This document shows positions 45,511 to 55,429 of a DNA stretch of 64,000 nucleotides, piece after piece. The stretch spans positions 248,001 to 312,000 of the forward strand of contig NZ_JASGBJ010000003.1 of assembly GCF_030053415.1 (NCBI RefSeq), in the 5' to 3' direction. A program made the translations under genes and the position numbers. Position 1 is the first letter of the stretch. Each line of letters opens with the position of its first letter. Source of the stretch: Marinobacter sp. CHS3-4. Lineage in GTDB: Bacteria > Pseudomonadota > Gammaproteobacteria > Pseudomonadales > Oleiphilaceae. The notes beneath the pieces were generated by a model. That model was given only the letters and a program-made list of their open reading frames with translations, did not search any database and was not told where the DNA came from.

Positions 45511-47805
45511 TCAGGCCCGCTTGCGTTGCCGGTCGGCGCGCCAGACTTTGATGTTGACGGTCTGACCATTGAGTACGGAAGTGCCCACCAACGGATCAAC
45601 CTGATCGTCGCTGATGACGTCATTAATACTGGCCCCGGCGTGGGCTGAGGCAACGGATTGGGCAATACCTTCACGGTCATGGCCCCATCCATGAGGTACC
45701 GAGACCACGCCAGGCATGATGTCCTCTGTAATCTCGACCGGCAGCACGATTTTGCCCGTATCGGTGCTGATCTCAGCGGAATCGCCGGCCTGCAGGCCAG
45801 ACCTGGCCGCGTCTTTTGGGCTGATCATCACGGTACAGCGATCTTTTCCCTTCACCAGCCGTTGGCTGTTGTGCATCCAGGAATTATTGCTGCGGACGTG
45901 GCGGCGACCTATCAGCAACAGGTCGTCGCTGACCGCCTGGTTAAGAAACTCATGCAGCCTGTCCAGATCGGCCAGATAGCGCCTTGGCGCCAGATTAACC
46001 TTGTGGTCCGGCGTGAACAGGCGTTCGGGCATGCAGGGGCGCAGCGGCCCAAGATCGACCCCATTGGGTAGTTGGGTCAGCGACCGTATCGACAGCCCCT
46101 TAGGTAAATCCTGCCAGTGGCGGTTCAGTGGGCTAAGTCTGGCAAGCCCACGCACCGGATGACGTTCGGGAAGAATATCCAGAACCAGATCAATGGCAGG
46201 CTGAACCAGCCCACGAGCAGGCCCGATATCGGTTCCGTAAGGGCCGGATCGTAGCATCAGATCAAGGATCGGATCCGGGCCGATCTGTTTGAAAGCCCGC
46301 CAGCCTGCTTCGGAGCGCAAGCTCAGTCGGCCACCCGCCCGGTGCTTTTCCAGGCGGTGAGCCAGTTCCAATAGTATTTGCCAGTCGTGACGGCTATCTT
46401 CGCCAGCTTCGAATAGGGCAGGGCTGTATTTCGCAGTATTTCGTACCGCAAACATGCTGAAAATCAGGTCGTAGTGGCTGCGCTCCAGGCCGGCGGTAGG
46501 CGGCAGGATCACATCCGCGTGACGGGTGGTTTCGTTGAGGAAATAGTCCACCGATACCATGAAATCCAGAGAGCTGAAGGCTTCATCCAGCCGACCGCCA
46601 TTGGGGCTGGAAAGCACCGGGTTACCGGCCACGGTCACGAAGGCGCGAATCTGGCCTTCGCCCGGCGTCAGTATCTCATCCGCCATGGTGCTGGAGGGGA
46701 ACTCACCACCAAATTCAGGGAGCTTTTTGACCCTGCTGTATCGACGCCCGAAATGCCCTTTCTGACCAGCAAGCGCGCCAAGGGCCACCATGTCGATCGC
46801 CGGCTGGGTAAACATAACGCCGCCGGTACTATCGAGTTTCCCGGTCAGGATGTTCAAAACATAGGCCAGCCAGGTGGCGATGCCGCCGAACGCCTGGGTA
46901 CTGGTGCCCATGCGAGTGTAGAGCGCGGCTTTACGCGTGTTGGCCAGCTGGCGAGCCAGATCCCGAATGGTGTCTGCTGACAACCCGGTATGGCCACTGA
47001 CCGCTTCCGGCCTGAAGCCCAGGCTTGCCAGGCGGATCAGATCGACGTCTCTGGTCCATTTTTCCGCATGACCCAGATCGACCAGTTGTTCTTCGAAAAG
47101 CGTGTGAACCATGGCCATCATCAGCAACGCATCGGTGCCGGGACGTACAAAATGGAAGTCGTCGGCCAGCTTTGCCGTTTCTGTGCGCCTTGGATCGATG
47201 ACAATCATCCGGCCACCGCGTGACTTCAGTTTTTTGATGCGGCCACGGAAATCCGGCACGGTCATCAGGCTGCCATTGGATGCCATGGGGTTCGCTCCAA
47301 TGCAGATGAAAAGCTCCGTGCGATCAATATCGGGGATTGGGAACAGCACCTGATGCCCAAACATTTCCAGGCAGGCCAGCATGTGGGGCAATTGATCGTT
47401 TGAGGTGGCCGAGAACCGGTTCTTGGTGCCCAGCGCCTGCAAAAAGGGCAGGCCAGTCATCAGGGCGCCGTGGTTATGGACATTGGGATTGCCGAAGTAG
47501 GCGCCGATACTGTTGCGGCCATGCTCTTTGCGAACCCGGTGCAGGCGATCTGCCACCAGATCAAACGCTTCGTCCCACTCCATTTCTTCCCAGCCGTCCG
47601 CGGTGCGTCGAACCGGCTTGCGCAACCGATCCGGGTCTTCGTGCAGATCCTGCAGCGCGACGGCTTTGGGGCAGATGTAACCCTGGCTCAGGGGATCGTC
47701 CGGATCACCTTTTATAGACTGAACCTGTCCGTCCTGCACCTCAATTGCAACGCCGCACATGGCTTCGCACAGATGGCAGGTGCGGTAGTGTGTGCCGTTG
47801 TCCAT
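45511..47805 (-). CDS. Molybdopterin-dependent oxidoreductase, formate dehydrogenase-like
   Basis: 764 aa of the DMSO reductase superfamily. C10-x2-C13-x3-C17 (CHLCEAMC) and C45 (GYICPKA) bind a 4Fe-4S cluster. Cofactor segments include GANPMASNGSLMTVPDFR, IDPRRTETAKLADDFHFV and a C-terminal molydop-binding domain (RRHVRSNNSWMHNSQRL, VSVPHGWGH). There is no Tat signal, so it is cytoplasmic. No partner subunit or cofactor gene lies nearby. Formate, nitrate or another substrate cannot be decided. Confidence 0.85.
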   Translation of the reverse strand: MDNGTHYRTCHLCEAMCGVAIEVQDGQVQSIKGDPDDPLSQGYICPKAVALQDLHEDPDRLRKPVRRTADGWEEMEWDEAFDLVADRLHRVRKEHGRNSIGAYFGNPNVHNHGALMTGLPFLQALGTKNRFSATSNDQLPHMLACLEMFGHQVLFPIPDIDRTELFICIGANPMASNGSLMTVPDFRGRIKKLKSRGGRMIVIDPRRTETAKLADDFHFVRPGTDALLMMAMVHTLFEEQLVDLGHAEKWTRDVDLIRLASLGFRPEAVSGHTGLSADTIRDLARQLANTRKAALYTRMGTSTQAFGGIATWLAYVLNILTGKLDSTGGVMFTQPAIDMVALGALAGQKGHFGRRYSRVKKLPEFGGEFPSSTMADEILTPGEGQIRAFVTVAGNPVLSSPNGGRLDEAFSSLDFMVSVDYFLNETTRHADVILPPTAGLERSHYDLIFSMFAVRNTAKYSPALFEAGEDSRHDWQILLELAHRLEKHRAGGRLSLRSEAGWRAFKQIGPDPILDLMLRSGPYGTDIGPARGLVQPAIDLVLDILPERHPVRGLARLSPLNRHWQDLPKGLSIRSLTQLPNGVDLGPLRPCMPERLFTPDHKVNLAPRRYLADLDRLHEFLNQAVSDDLLLIGRRHVRSNNSWMHNSQRLVKGKDRCTVMISPKDAARSGLQAGDSAEISTDTGKIVLPVEITEDIMPGVVSVPHGWGHDREGIAQSVASAHAGASINDVISDDQVDPLVGTSVLNGQTVNIKVWRADRQRKRA

Positions 47806-47897
47806 GGATCTGTCTCCCGGGCTACTGTGGTCAAAGAAAGGTCAGGTTAGCAGGAATCCCGGAGCTTGGGAAAAGCGCGGGCGCTTCTTGCAGGCAT

Positions 47898-47924
47898 AAA
47901 AAAGGCCAGCCCGGTGGACTGGCC
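47898..47924 (-). terminator. Terminator of the FadL-like/Ig-lipoprotein operon
   Basis: GGCCAG (47904-47909) pairs with CTGGCC (47919-47924); the six A at 47898-47903 form the U-tract on the minus strand. It lies about 20 bp after the lipoprotein stop. Confidence 0.85.
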
Positions 47925-47946
47925 TGTCAAGCCTGAAAAAAAGACG

Positions 47947-50900
47947 TTACTGCTGGGCCGGCAGATCCTTGACCGGGTTGGATATGAAGTTGAGATAGGT
48001 GCCATTCACGGGAATTTCCAGCGGCAGCCTCAGTGTGACGACACCGGCGTTCTGGAAACCGCCCGTGTTAGCCGTGACAAGTAGCTCGTCGCTGGCTCCG
48101 ACCCGGTTGGAATTGCGCTGTTCAATTTGCATCCGGCCATCGTCGAAGAAGGTAATATCGCCCTTCAGATCTAGCGTGAATGGTCGACCATAGAGGTCGT
48201 GGGTGCCACCCAGCGGGATGGCCATATCCGGCGCGTCAATCAGCAAATCTGCTTTGGTGATAAACACAGGCTGGCCGTTTTCACCTTCAGCGATAACGCC
48301 GGGCACCAGCGAGTTGCGAGCGCAGTTGCTGCCTGTGCAGGCGGGATCATCCTTGGCGTAACGCATCCGCAGCACCTGGGTATTGGTCACCGTTTCTTCC
48401 TGCAAAGGGATAAAGCCAAGCACGTAGATTTTGGTGAACACACTGATAGAAGTGGTGCTGAGCATGGTGGGGTAGAGATCCACCAGAATGCCTTCGATTT
48501 CATCACCATCCACGTTGGGATCCGGGTCATAGATGCCAGGACCTTTGACTTCGGTATTCAGCGCATAGCTCTGGTAGATGAACTTGGCGCGAGGGCAAGT
48601 CACGCCTTCGCCAGCAACACAGCCAACCTGGGCAGGTGCTGTTGGCGACACCAGGCCACTAGCAGAGGCCTGTTTTCCAGTGACTGCCAGCTTGGTCGAG
48701 TTGGCGGAGGATGCCCAGCCTTCGGCATCACTGCCTCCATGCTCGAAGGGCTCCAGGCAGTTCTCAACGTTCTCGAACGTGCGATTGCCACTGTCGTTGG
48801 TGCCGGCATTGCAGTCCACCAGGAAGTTGGAATTGGTGTCCCGGATGGGCAGGTTCCGCAGGGGCGTGAATACCGTATCCACGGCCTCGGTGCCGGTGAA
48901 GTAGATGGTAAGCGGATCGGCGCCCGGATCTGAATCGTTCAGGCCTTCCAGCAGGTCTGTCTTCAGTGCCAGGCCATCGGTGTCACAGATGGCGCTGTAG
49001 GTACCAGCGCTACAGGCACCAGCTGCCTCGGAAGATGCCAGGGTATAGCGATAGTGATCGCCTGGCTGCCAGGCCTCGTCCGGGAAGAAACGCAGCCTTT
49101 GGGGGCCAAGCTCAAGACGTCCAGAGACCGGTTCGCTTGAGGTGATCGCGCCACTGCCAACGCCGTTCTGCGTCACCTTCTCGACGATGAAGGTGGTGCC
49201 CTCAATCACCGAATCCGGGTCGATACTCTTCGAAAACACCACCGTGATGGGGCGATCTGCCGGCATGGTAGAAACCGGCATGGTGTCTACCGTGGCGTCA
49301 CGACCGCCGGTGTAGGCGTCGCCGCGAACATCGTAGCACTGCCCCAGAACCCCGTTTTCAAGGTCCAGCACCGAGTGGTTGGTCTCACAGGGGTAGCCGG
49401 GGTAGGTTGTCAGTGCCAGCGGAGGCCGTTTGACAATGGAACTGCCGTCGATAGGGTCTAGCGCAAACTCCAGGGGTGCCAGAGCGGTCGGGTTGCCGGC
49501 CAGGTCTGTCACACCGTTCACCAGCACCTGATAGTCTACGCCGTGCTTCAGGCCGCCTTCCGGGTTCAGGGTGATGGTGGTGCCATCCAGTTTCATATCC
49601 AGATTGCTGACCGTCGTGCCGTTTTCGGTCAGCGTGATGTTGCCGTCAAGAGAATCCGGCGCCAGCGGCTCGTCGAAGAACAGAATCACCGGGTCGCCAG
49701 GGCGCTGCATGGACTGGCGGGTGGCTGGGATAGCATCCACCGGGCCGGGCATCCAGCTAAGCAGTGAAGGTGCTGTGGCGTCCATCTCACGCTCGTTTTC
49801 GGCATCCAGTGCGGAATCGACGTCTGTCGCCGCCTCCAGATGGAAAGCGATGGTGGAATCGGTGTATTCCTGGCCCAGCAGGCCCGGCTCCACGGTGCCA
49901 ATGGCATCGATGGTTAATACGCCGTTCTCAACAATCGCGATACCGCGCAGTTCGACGCCCATCAGGGTTTGCGACAGAGCCGCATTCGGTTGAGCGTTGT
50001 CAGTGTTCATGGAAACGTCCATGAACAGCGTAATATGGCGAGGCGCGCTCAGATCATCGGTGTATGGGTTGGGGCTCATGTAGCCCGAGGCATCGGACAT
50101 CATTGTCACTTTGATGTCGCCCGTGGTTTGCAGATTACCGGTGGCGGCATCCAGCACAGGCACCTCGCCGCCAACCAGCACGTCCAGGCTGGTGCTGCGC
50201 AGGACGCTTCCCTTTGGAATCCGCAGGGGCAGCGCTTCGTCAGCCTTGAACGCAGGTGCGAACGCCAGCTCCGCAAACAGATCGCCGGTTTGCTGGGACG
50301 GACCCGCATTGCCCTGGAGAACTGAATTGAGCGTGACACCATTGATCACCTGACCATTCAGGATGGACTTCATCGACTCGGACTCACTGGCGCCGGAAGC
50401 CAGCCCGGAATCGATCGCGGTTTGCTTCAGTGTCACCGTCGGGCCAGTGTCACGCGGGGTGAAGGTCCAGTCAGAACTGAATCGACTGCCGGACGGGTCT
50501 GTCAGGCTGGGCAAATTCTGGATCTGCAAGGTGTATTCGGCGCCACTGTTCAGAATGTCATCCTTGCTGCCGCACATGGTTGGTTCTGCGGTAACGCAGG
50601 GGTCCAGGGCGATGCGGTTACCCTTTACCAGCACCGTTGCAGGTACCGGTTGATCGTCCTGGTCAAGCAACTGCACGGAGCCACCGAGGGATTCCCAGTC
50701 GGGATGAATCGGCTGGGTCATGGTCACACGGAAGGTGGAGAAGTTCATCGCTTTAAAATCGCCGCTGGCAGACGGCACCTGCGAGGCGATTTCAAAGGTT
50801 TCTGAAGTGTTTGTCAGCGATGCAATACCAGAGAGTGAACCGCGCGTCTGAAACTGAACGCCCGGGTCGCCGGACGCATTGGGAACGTCGACGTTACGAC

Positions 50901-51258
50901 CTCCTTCTGCGTTCAATGGCTCGTTGAAGGTGACATCAAAGTTGGTAGCCGCTGCCAGTGGCTCATCAAACATCAGCTTCAGACTCTGTCCGCCGTCGAC
51001 TTTCTCCACGGTAAAGGACACCGGGGTGCCGCCGGTGGTGACGCTAATCTTGCTTTGCAGGTCATTCACGCTGTCGGTGATGGTATGGCTGAAACGCAGT
51101 ACCGTATCAGATTGCTGGCTGACGCCAATCTGCCCGTCAGCAGGGTAGCTGTAAACAACCGAGCCAGGCCCCGTGGGTTCGTTGATGGTCTGCTCTTCAC
51201 CACCGCAGGCGGCCAATAGAATTGCAGGAATAAGTGCCAGGGTCTTGTTGTACTTCAT
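47947..51258 (-). CDS. Large lipoprotein with bacterial Ig-like (Big_5) domains
   Basis: About 1103 aa from ATG 51258 (GGAG upstream), with a lipobox (LIPAILLAAC, Cys18). It contains at least three Big_5-type modules: SYPADGQIGVSQQSDTVLRF, GDPVILFFDEPLAPDSLDG and DRPITVVFSKSIDPDSV. A cysteine-bearing C-terminal part follows. It is secreted and lipid-anchored. It starts 13 bp after the FadL-like gene, which suggests joint function in uptake or surface exchange of hydrophobic substrates; see findings. Confidence 0.83.
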   Translation of the reverse strand: MKYNKTLALIPAILLAACGGEEQTINEPTGPGSVVYSYPADGQIGVSQQSDTVLRFSHTITDSVNDLQSKISVTTGGTPVSFTVEKVDGGQSLKLMFDEPLAAATNFDVTFNEPLNAEGGRNVDVPNASGDPGVQFQTRGSLSGIASLTNTSETFEIASQVPSASGDFKAMNFSTFRVTMTQPIHPDWESLGGSVQLLDQDDQPVPATVLVKGNRIALDPCVTAEPTMCGSKDDILNSGAEYTLQIQNLPSLTDPSGSRFSSDWTFTPRDTGPTVTLKQTAIDSGLASGASESESMKSILNGQVINGVTLNSVLQGNAGPSQQTGDLFAELAFAPAFKADEALPLRIPKGSVLRSTSLDVLVGGEVPVLDAATGNLQTTGDIKVTMMSDASGYMSPNPYTDDLSAPRHITLFMDVSMNTDNAQPNAALSQTLMGVELRGIAIVENGVLTIDAIGTVEPGLLGQEYTDSTIAFHLEAATDVDSALDAENEREMDATAPSLLSWMPGPVDAIPATRQSMQRPGDPVILFFDEPLAPDSLDGNITLTENGTTVSNLDMKLDGTTITLNPEGGLKHGVDYQVLVNGVTDLAGNPTALAPLEFALDPIDGSSIVKRPPLALTTYPGYPCETNHSVLDLENGVLGQCYDVRGDAYTGGRDATVDTMPVSTMPADRPITVVFSKSIDPDSVIEGTTFIVEKVTQNGVGSGAITSSEPVSGRLELGPQRLRFFPDEAWQPGDHYRYTLASSEAAGACSAGTYSAICDTDGLALKTDLLEGLNDSDPGADPLTIYFTGTEAVDTVFTPLRNLPIRDTNSNFLVDCNAGTNDSGNRTFENVENCLEPFEHGGSDAEGWASSANSTKLAVTGKQASASGLVSPTAPAQVGCVAGEGVTCPRAKFIYQSYALNTEVKGPGIYDPDPNVDGDEIEGILVDLYPTMLSTTSISVFTKIYVLGFIPLQEETVTNTQVLRMRYAKDDPACTGSNCARNSLVPGVIAEGENGQPVFITKADLLIDAPDMAIPLGGTHDLYGRPFTLDLKGDITFFDDGRMQIEQRNSNRVGASDELLVTANTGGFQNAGVVTLRLPLEIPVNGTYLNFISNPVKDLPAQQ

Positions 51259-51271
51259 GGCCAACATCTCC

Positions 51272-52603
51272 TCAGAACTTCAGAGTAATCGAACCGCTGA
51301 TGACGTGAATCTCACCGTCAGCCGTTGCCTGTTGTTCATTGCCGTCGAAATCGACGATGGTGAAATCCCGCTCCTGCAGTTGCTGGTACTGGTAGCCAAT
51401 GTCCATGCGGACCGGATAGGCCAGTAAACGGGTTTTGGTGTAGGTGGCGCTCAGGCCAAGGCCCACAACGATCTTGTCGGTGTCCAGATAATTCAGCTCG
51501 GGGTTGCGAGTAGTTTCCAGTGGCGACTCCTCGTAGGCAACGCCGCCGCGCACCGCAAAATGTTCGCCAAGCTGATATTCACCGCCAATTCTTGGAATCA
51601 TGATGTCCTTGAACCGAATCCGGTCTGCCGGACTGATGCTTTCCTGGTCGCGAACTGATTCGCTGGCAAATTCGTCTTCCAGTTCGGACCAGTTCTGCTG
51701 TTCGACACTGCCACCTACGCGCCAGCCATCTCCGACATATTGGGTTCCGAACGAGAAGGTTTCAGGCTGAAACGAGTCAATGGTGGCCACATTCAGGCTC
51801 AGCCCCGGATCCGGAATGGTCTGGGTGACGATGACGTTGGAATTCACCGAGGTTGAAGATGCAGATTTGGTCCGATAGGTCAGCGCGGATTCCCAGCCAC
51901 TGAACAGACAAGACTCATCCGGGCACAAGGTTTCCCCCCAGTTTACGGTGGTACCGAGGATGGACTTGAGCGAAGGTTCGGCATTGACGGAAAGTCTTTC
52001 ACGGCTGGTTTCACCACCAAGTGTTGAAACCGCATCCAGGCTCGCCGCCGCTTCCAGGGTAATCCGCGCAGATACGCCTGCCGAAATGCCCCGCCAAAGC
52101 GGCGTCGCCCCGCCGATGTTGAGAAACAGTGGTTCCTTGCCGTACTGCAGGTACTGCCCGGTCTCAGAGGTTTGGGAGGAAAACGCCAGCATCTCCTTGC
52201 CGTATTTTTCCACACCGGCAATGAAGCCCAGGTAAATAGGGTGGTCAAACCGGGTCAGTGAGCCAAGGTTGGTTTTCATACCGATTAGCACATGTTGGCT
52301 GGGCGCATTGGATACGATGTCCCCATTGGCATCTGAACGGCTGGAACGAAGTTCTTGCTCTGCGTGCAGTATTCCCGAGGTTAACTCACCCCGTTCGTCG
52401 GCAGTCAGGTAGGACGGATTGTAATAAGTAGACGATACCTGGCTGTTGAACATCGACAGCGACTGCGCTGTGGCCACGTCGACAGGCATGACACCGTAAG
52501 CGGTGCCCAGATTGCCCATGCTGGCCATAGAAAGTGCCGAATAGCCACTGGCTGCAATAGCAAGCGTCAGTGTATGAAGAGAAAATCGGGGGGTTAATGC
52601 CAT
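51272..52603 (-). CDS. FadL/OmpP1-family outer membrane protein
   Basis: About 443 aa from ATG 52603 with GGAG upstream. A signal peptide (LTLAIAASGYSALSMA) is followed by a FadL-type N-terminal plug (NLGTAYGVMPVDVATAQSLS, SSTYYNPSYLTADERGELT) and a beta-barrel ending in ISGSITLKF with the terminal Phe used for barrel insertion. FadL-family barrels admit long-chain fatty acids, alkanes or aromatics. The long promoter region upstream is at 52604-52904. Confidence 0.85.
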   Translation of the reverse strand: MALTPRFSLHTLTLAIAASGYSALSMASMGNLGTAYGVMPVDVATAQSLSMFNSQVSSTYYNPSYLTADERGELTSGILHAEQELRSSRSDANGDIVSNAPSQHVLIGMKTNLGSLTRFDHPIYLGFIAGVEKYGKEMLAFSSQTSETGQYLQYGKEPLFLNIGGATPLWRGISAGVSARITLEAAASLDAVSTLGGETSRERLSVNAEPSLKSILGTTVNWGETLCPDESCLFSGWESALTYRTKSASSTSVNSNVIVTQTIPDPGLSLNVATIDSFQPETFSFGTQYVGDGWRVGGSVEQQNWSELEDEFASESVRDQESISPADRIRFKDIMIPRIGGEYQLGEHFAVRGGVAYEESPLETTRNPELNYLDTDKIVVGLGLSATYTKTRLLAYPVRMDIGYQYQQLQERDFTIVDFDGNEQQATADGEIHVISGSITLKF

Positions 52604-52904
52604 GGAACACTCCAATTGTTGTCTTTTTCCACTTTGGCGCACGCCTGTAAGGTAACCGGCGAATAGGAACCACGGTGGTTATTCAGTGTGTGGCGATTTT
52701 ATGTTGGCAGGGCAGGCGGCACTTTGGCTGTTCTGACATCGGGGGGTGTCTGGCGAACCACTTGATTCAAAGCCGAAGATAAAAAATGGTTCGATATCAA
52801 CTAATTACATCGCCGCACCTGAAGTGTGCGACCGCGCTGTTTCTGTGGCGCAAATGTGATTGGCTTCGCACTATGGGCCTGACATCGGCCCACGTATTCG
52901 CCGT
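52604..52904. other. Intergenic region upstream of the FadL-like gene
   Basis: No gene is seen in these 301 bp. On the minus strand a CATAAAAT element (near 52700) could serve as a -10 for the FadL-like operon. A hairpin GGGCC...GGCCC at about 52873-52890 follows the TIGR02647 gene but has no U-tract. Confidence 0.4.
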
Positions 52905-53159
52905 TCAGGTGACGGTATTGTTGGTGCTGCTCAGAACTGACAGCAGCCGTTGAGCGTGTTCTGCGGTTTCGCTGCCAAGGCTCGTGAGATAGCCCCCGTC
53001 TTTTTGGGTAATCAATCCTTTGGCGTACAGACGTTCTGCGGCTGCGATGGCCTCGGCCGACGCGGAATGGCTGTGTACCTTGATGCCTTCATTGATCGAA
53101 GACAGGTTAAACATGGAAAGCAGATTCAGCTCTGCCAGGTGATCGGTTGTGAATGCCAT
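52905..53159 (-). CDS. TIGR02647 family small protein
   Basis: 84 aa matching the TIGR02647 pattern: an AELNLLSMFNLSSINEGIKVH start, AIAAAERLYAKGLITQKDGGYLTSLG, and a LLSVLSS end. GGAGGACA precedes the ATG. The family is uncharacterised; the GLITQKDGGYLT segment looks like a winged-helix recognition part. Confidence 0.88.
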   Translation of the reverse strand: MAFTTDHLAELNLLSMFNLSSINEGIKVHSHSASAEAIAAAERLYAKGLITQKDGGYLTSLGSETAEHAQRLLSVLSSTNNTVT

Positions 53160-53342
53160 GGCGTGTCCTCCGGACTGGGGCTTTATGGCAGTCTGGGTCG
53201 TGATTCGGCATTTCGCCAGTTTTCGGTATGGGTATGCCTGATCGAGGGGGAAATTTTCGAAAAAGCCTGCAATACTGTCGCTAGACGAAGCTATGAAACG
53301 TCACCACGTGCGTCCCAGATGACAAGCATAGACATACGACAG

Positions 53343-54152
53343 ATGCCCCGGCGAGCGGGGAGCGTTCCAGCGGTGGTTGTTCTTACTGCCGTGGTATGGC
53401 TGATCTGTTGTCTGGTTCCTGTCAGCGTCAAGGCCGTCGAACATATCCGGATCGCGGCGCCTGATCTCCCTGGTGCGTCTGGAGAGGGGGGCACAGGCCG
53501 GGATGCAGAAATCGTCGATCAGGTTTTGAACCTCTGTGGTTACCAGGCGGAGTTTGTGGTTCAACCGTTCGGGCGACACCTGCGAACCTACCGGGAACAG
53601 CAGAATTATGACGCAGCCATGACAGTCCCTTTGGCTGCGAATCTTGCAGGGGCTGGAACAGCGGCTTACATCTGGTATCAGAACGGGGCTTATTATGACA
53701 GCTCCCGAACCGGCCCTATCCGGTCCATTGAAGACCTTTCTGATCTTCACCTCGTGACCTTTAAAAATGGCGTCGAACTGCTCGAGCTGAATGAAATCGT
53801 GCCTGATATTGCTTCCGTGCTTGAGATAGCAGATCAGCGTGTTCATTCGAAGCTGCTCTTCCTCAAGCGGGTAGATGCCATTCTGGCGGATGGACTGATC
53901 ATTGCGGAAATCAATCGCAGGCTGGCGAACGACCAGCAATTCAGCCCGAATTTCGATCCCCACGCGGCTTTACGTTTTTCACCCATCTTTCCGCCGTCAC
54001 CCTACAAGATGGTATTCCGAGATTCGTTGATCGCTGAAGAGTTCGATCGCTGCTACGATGCGGCCCGAAAGGATGGGGTAATAGCGGATATTAACGAACG
54101 TCATCTCGGGCCCTTCCAGCACGAACTCAGGCATGGTTATCTGGGGTTTTGA
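53343..54152 (+). CDS. Periplasmic substrate-binding-like protein (SBP_bac_3 type)
   Basis: About 269 aa with a signal peptide (VPAVVVLTAVVWLICCLVPVSVKA). The mature part (HIRIAAPDLPGASGEGG, DAEIVDQVLNLCGYQAEF, NYDAAMTVPLA, VDAILADGLIIAEINRRLA) is a family-3 type fold. No ABC permease or ATPase is near, so it may be a sensor or an orphan. The start is uncertain: ATG 53319 and ATG 53343 are in frame and neither has a strong ribosome site. xdhC follows after 13 bp. Confidence 0.8.
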   Translation: MPRRAGSVPAVVVLTAVVWLICCLVPVSVKAVEHIRIAAPDLPGASGEGGTGRDAEIVDQVLNLCGYQAEFVVQPFGRHLRTYREQQNYDAAMTVPLAANLAGAGTAAYIWYQNGAYYDSSRTGPIRSIEDLSDLHLVTFKNGVELLELNEIVPDIASVLEIADQRVHSKLLFLKRVDAILADGLIIAEINRRLANDQQFSPNFDPHAALRFSPIFPPSPYKMVFRDSLIAEEFDRCYDAARKDGVIADINERHLGPFQHELRHGYLGF

Positions 54153-54165
54153 TTGAGAACACGCC

Positions 54166-55158
54166 ATGAATAATCTGGATTATCAGGTAGTCACGCAGGC
54201 CATTAGTTGGCTGGAAGAGGGCAGGACCATCTGGTTCTGCACCGTGCTGTCTACCTTTGGCTCATCACCCCGCGAGCCCGGATCACTCATGGTCGCTTCG
54301 GCAGACGGTAAACATGTTGGATCGCTTTCAGGAGGCTGTGTTGAGGAAGACTTTCTTGAGCGAGTGACCACCGGCGATTTTGAATCCCCAGCGGTTACGG
54401 TGCGTTATGGTGATTCGAAAGATGACCGGGGTAACCCCCGCATCAAATTGCCCTGCGGCGGCGTGCTGGAAGTGCTTATCGAGAAAATGAGTGCCAATGA
54501 AGAGACCAAGGTTCATTGTGCCCGGATACTCGACGCCATGGTGTCCGGCCAGCCCCCCGTTGCACGACAAGTCAGGCTGACAGACGGTGCAAAGTGGCTT
54601 GAAACGATAGAACCCACCGGGCCGCGAGTGGTGGTCAGCCAGGCAGAAGAAATAGTGACCATCCGGGTTGGCGCCATTGCCCGGCTCATATTGGCTGGCT
54701 ACTCAGCCGTTGCCGAAGCTTGCGCCAGTTTTGCCGTGAGCCTGGGTTATGAAGTGATTGTCTGCGACCCCCGTGAGGAAGTGACGGCTAACATGCGCCT
54801 CCCGGAGGGTGTTCAGTTTCAGCCGGTTTTACCATCGCTTTATATCAGTGCCGAGGGCACTTGCACCGCGTCCACAGCGGTGGTGGCAGCAACCCACGAC
54901 CCGAAAATCGATGACCTGGCGGTGATGGCCGCCGTTAAAACCCCGGCAAGCTACATTGGTGTGATGGGGTCTCTGAAGACCTCTAAAGCACGCTCAGAGC
55001 GCCTGCGACGTTCGGGTGGGCTTAGCGATGAAGACATCCGTCGAATTCACATGCCCATCGGTCTTCAGCTTGGCAGCAAAACGCCATCAGAAATCGCACT
55101 GGCCATCATGGCCGATATTGTTCGTGTGAGACGGGGTCGCGACATCGACGAATTGTAG
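54166..55158 (+). CDS. XdhC/CoxI family protein
   Basis: 330 aa with both XdhC domains: N-terminal STFGSSPREPGSLMVASADG and GSLSGGCVEEDFLE, and C-terminal ATHDPKIDDLAVMAAVKT, SYIGVMGSLKTSKARSERLR and LQLGSKTPSEIALAIMADIV. XdhC proteins bind molybdenum cofactor and pass it, sulfurated, to xanthine dehydrogenase-family enzymes. No such enzyme is in the window. Confidence 0.88.
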   Translation: MNNLDYQVVTQAISWLEEGRTIWFCTVLSTFGSSPREPGSLMVASADGKHVGSLSGGCVEEDFLERVTTGDFESPAVTVRYGDSKDDRGNPRIKLPCGGVLEVLIEKMSANEETKVHCARILDAMVSGQPPVARQVRLTDGAKWLETIEPTGPRVVVSQAEEIVTIRVGAIARLILAGYSAVAEACASFAVSLGYEVIVCDPREEVTANMRLPEGVQFQPVLPSLYISAEGTCTASTAVVAATHDPKIDDLAVMAAVKTPASYIGVMGSLKTSKARSERLRRSGGLSDEDIRRIHMPIGLQLGSKTPSEIALAIMADIVRVRRGRDIDEL

Positions 55159-55220
55159 TCGGCGCGCCTGTTCTGGCAACTCTTAAGGGGCCGGACGCTT
55201 ACGTCTCACCGGATATGACA

Positions 55221-55261
55221 GGTTGTACGAACCAGGCAGAGATGGAATGAAGGTTGTCGAA
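55221..55261 (+). promoter_or_regulatory. Tandem repeats upstream of the PEP-CTERM promoter
   Basis: GGTTGTACGAA (55221-55231) and GGTTGTCGAA (55252-55261) are direct repeats starting 31 bp apart, about three helical turns. They lie about 90-125 bp before the -24 element and could be enhancer sites for a sigma-54 activator. Confidence 0.4.
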
Positions 55262-55347
55262 ATTCTTTACAAACTTAGTGATCTGTCGCTTGGGGTGAAT
55301 GTAAGCCGGCATCACAACCACTGATAAACACATCACAATACTGCCCA

Positions 55348-55363
55348 TGGCACTGTTATTGCT
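55348..55363 (+). promoter_or_regulatory. Sigma-54 promoter of the PEP-CTERM gene
   Basis: TGGCAC-N5-TTGCT matches the RpoN consensus at every position. It would start transcription near 55375, about 55 nt before the PEP-CTERM start codon. Confidence 0.85.
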
Positions 55364-55429
55364 CCCGAATCAAAGCAGTACGTGTAGTCTGTATGAACGC
55401 GAAAACCAAAACAACATGGAGCGTATGCT

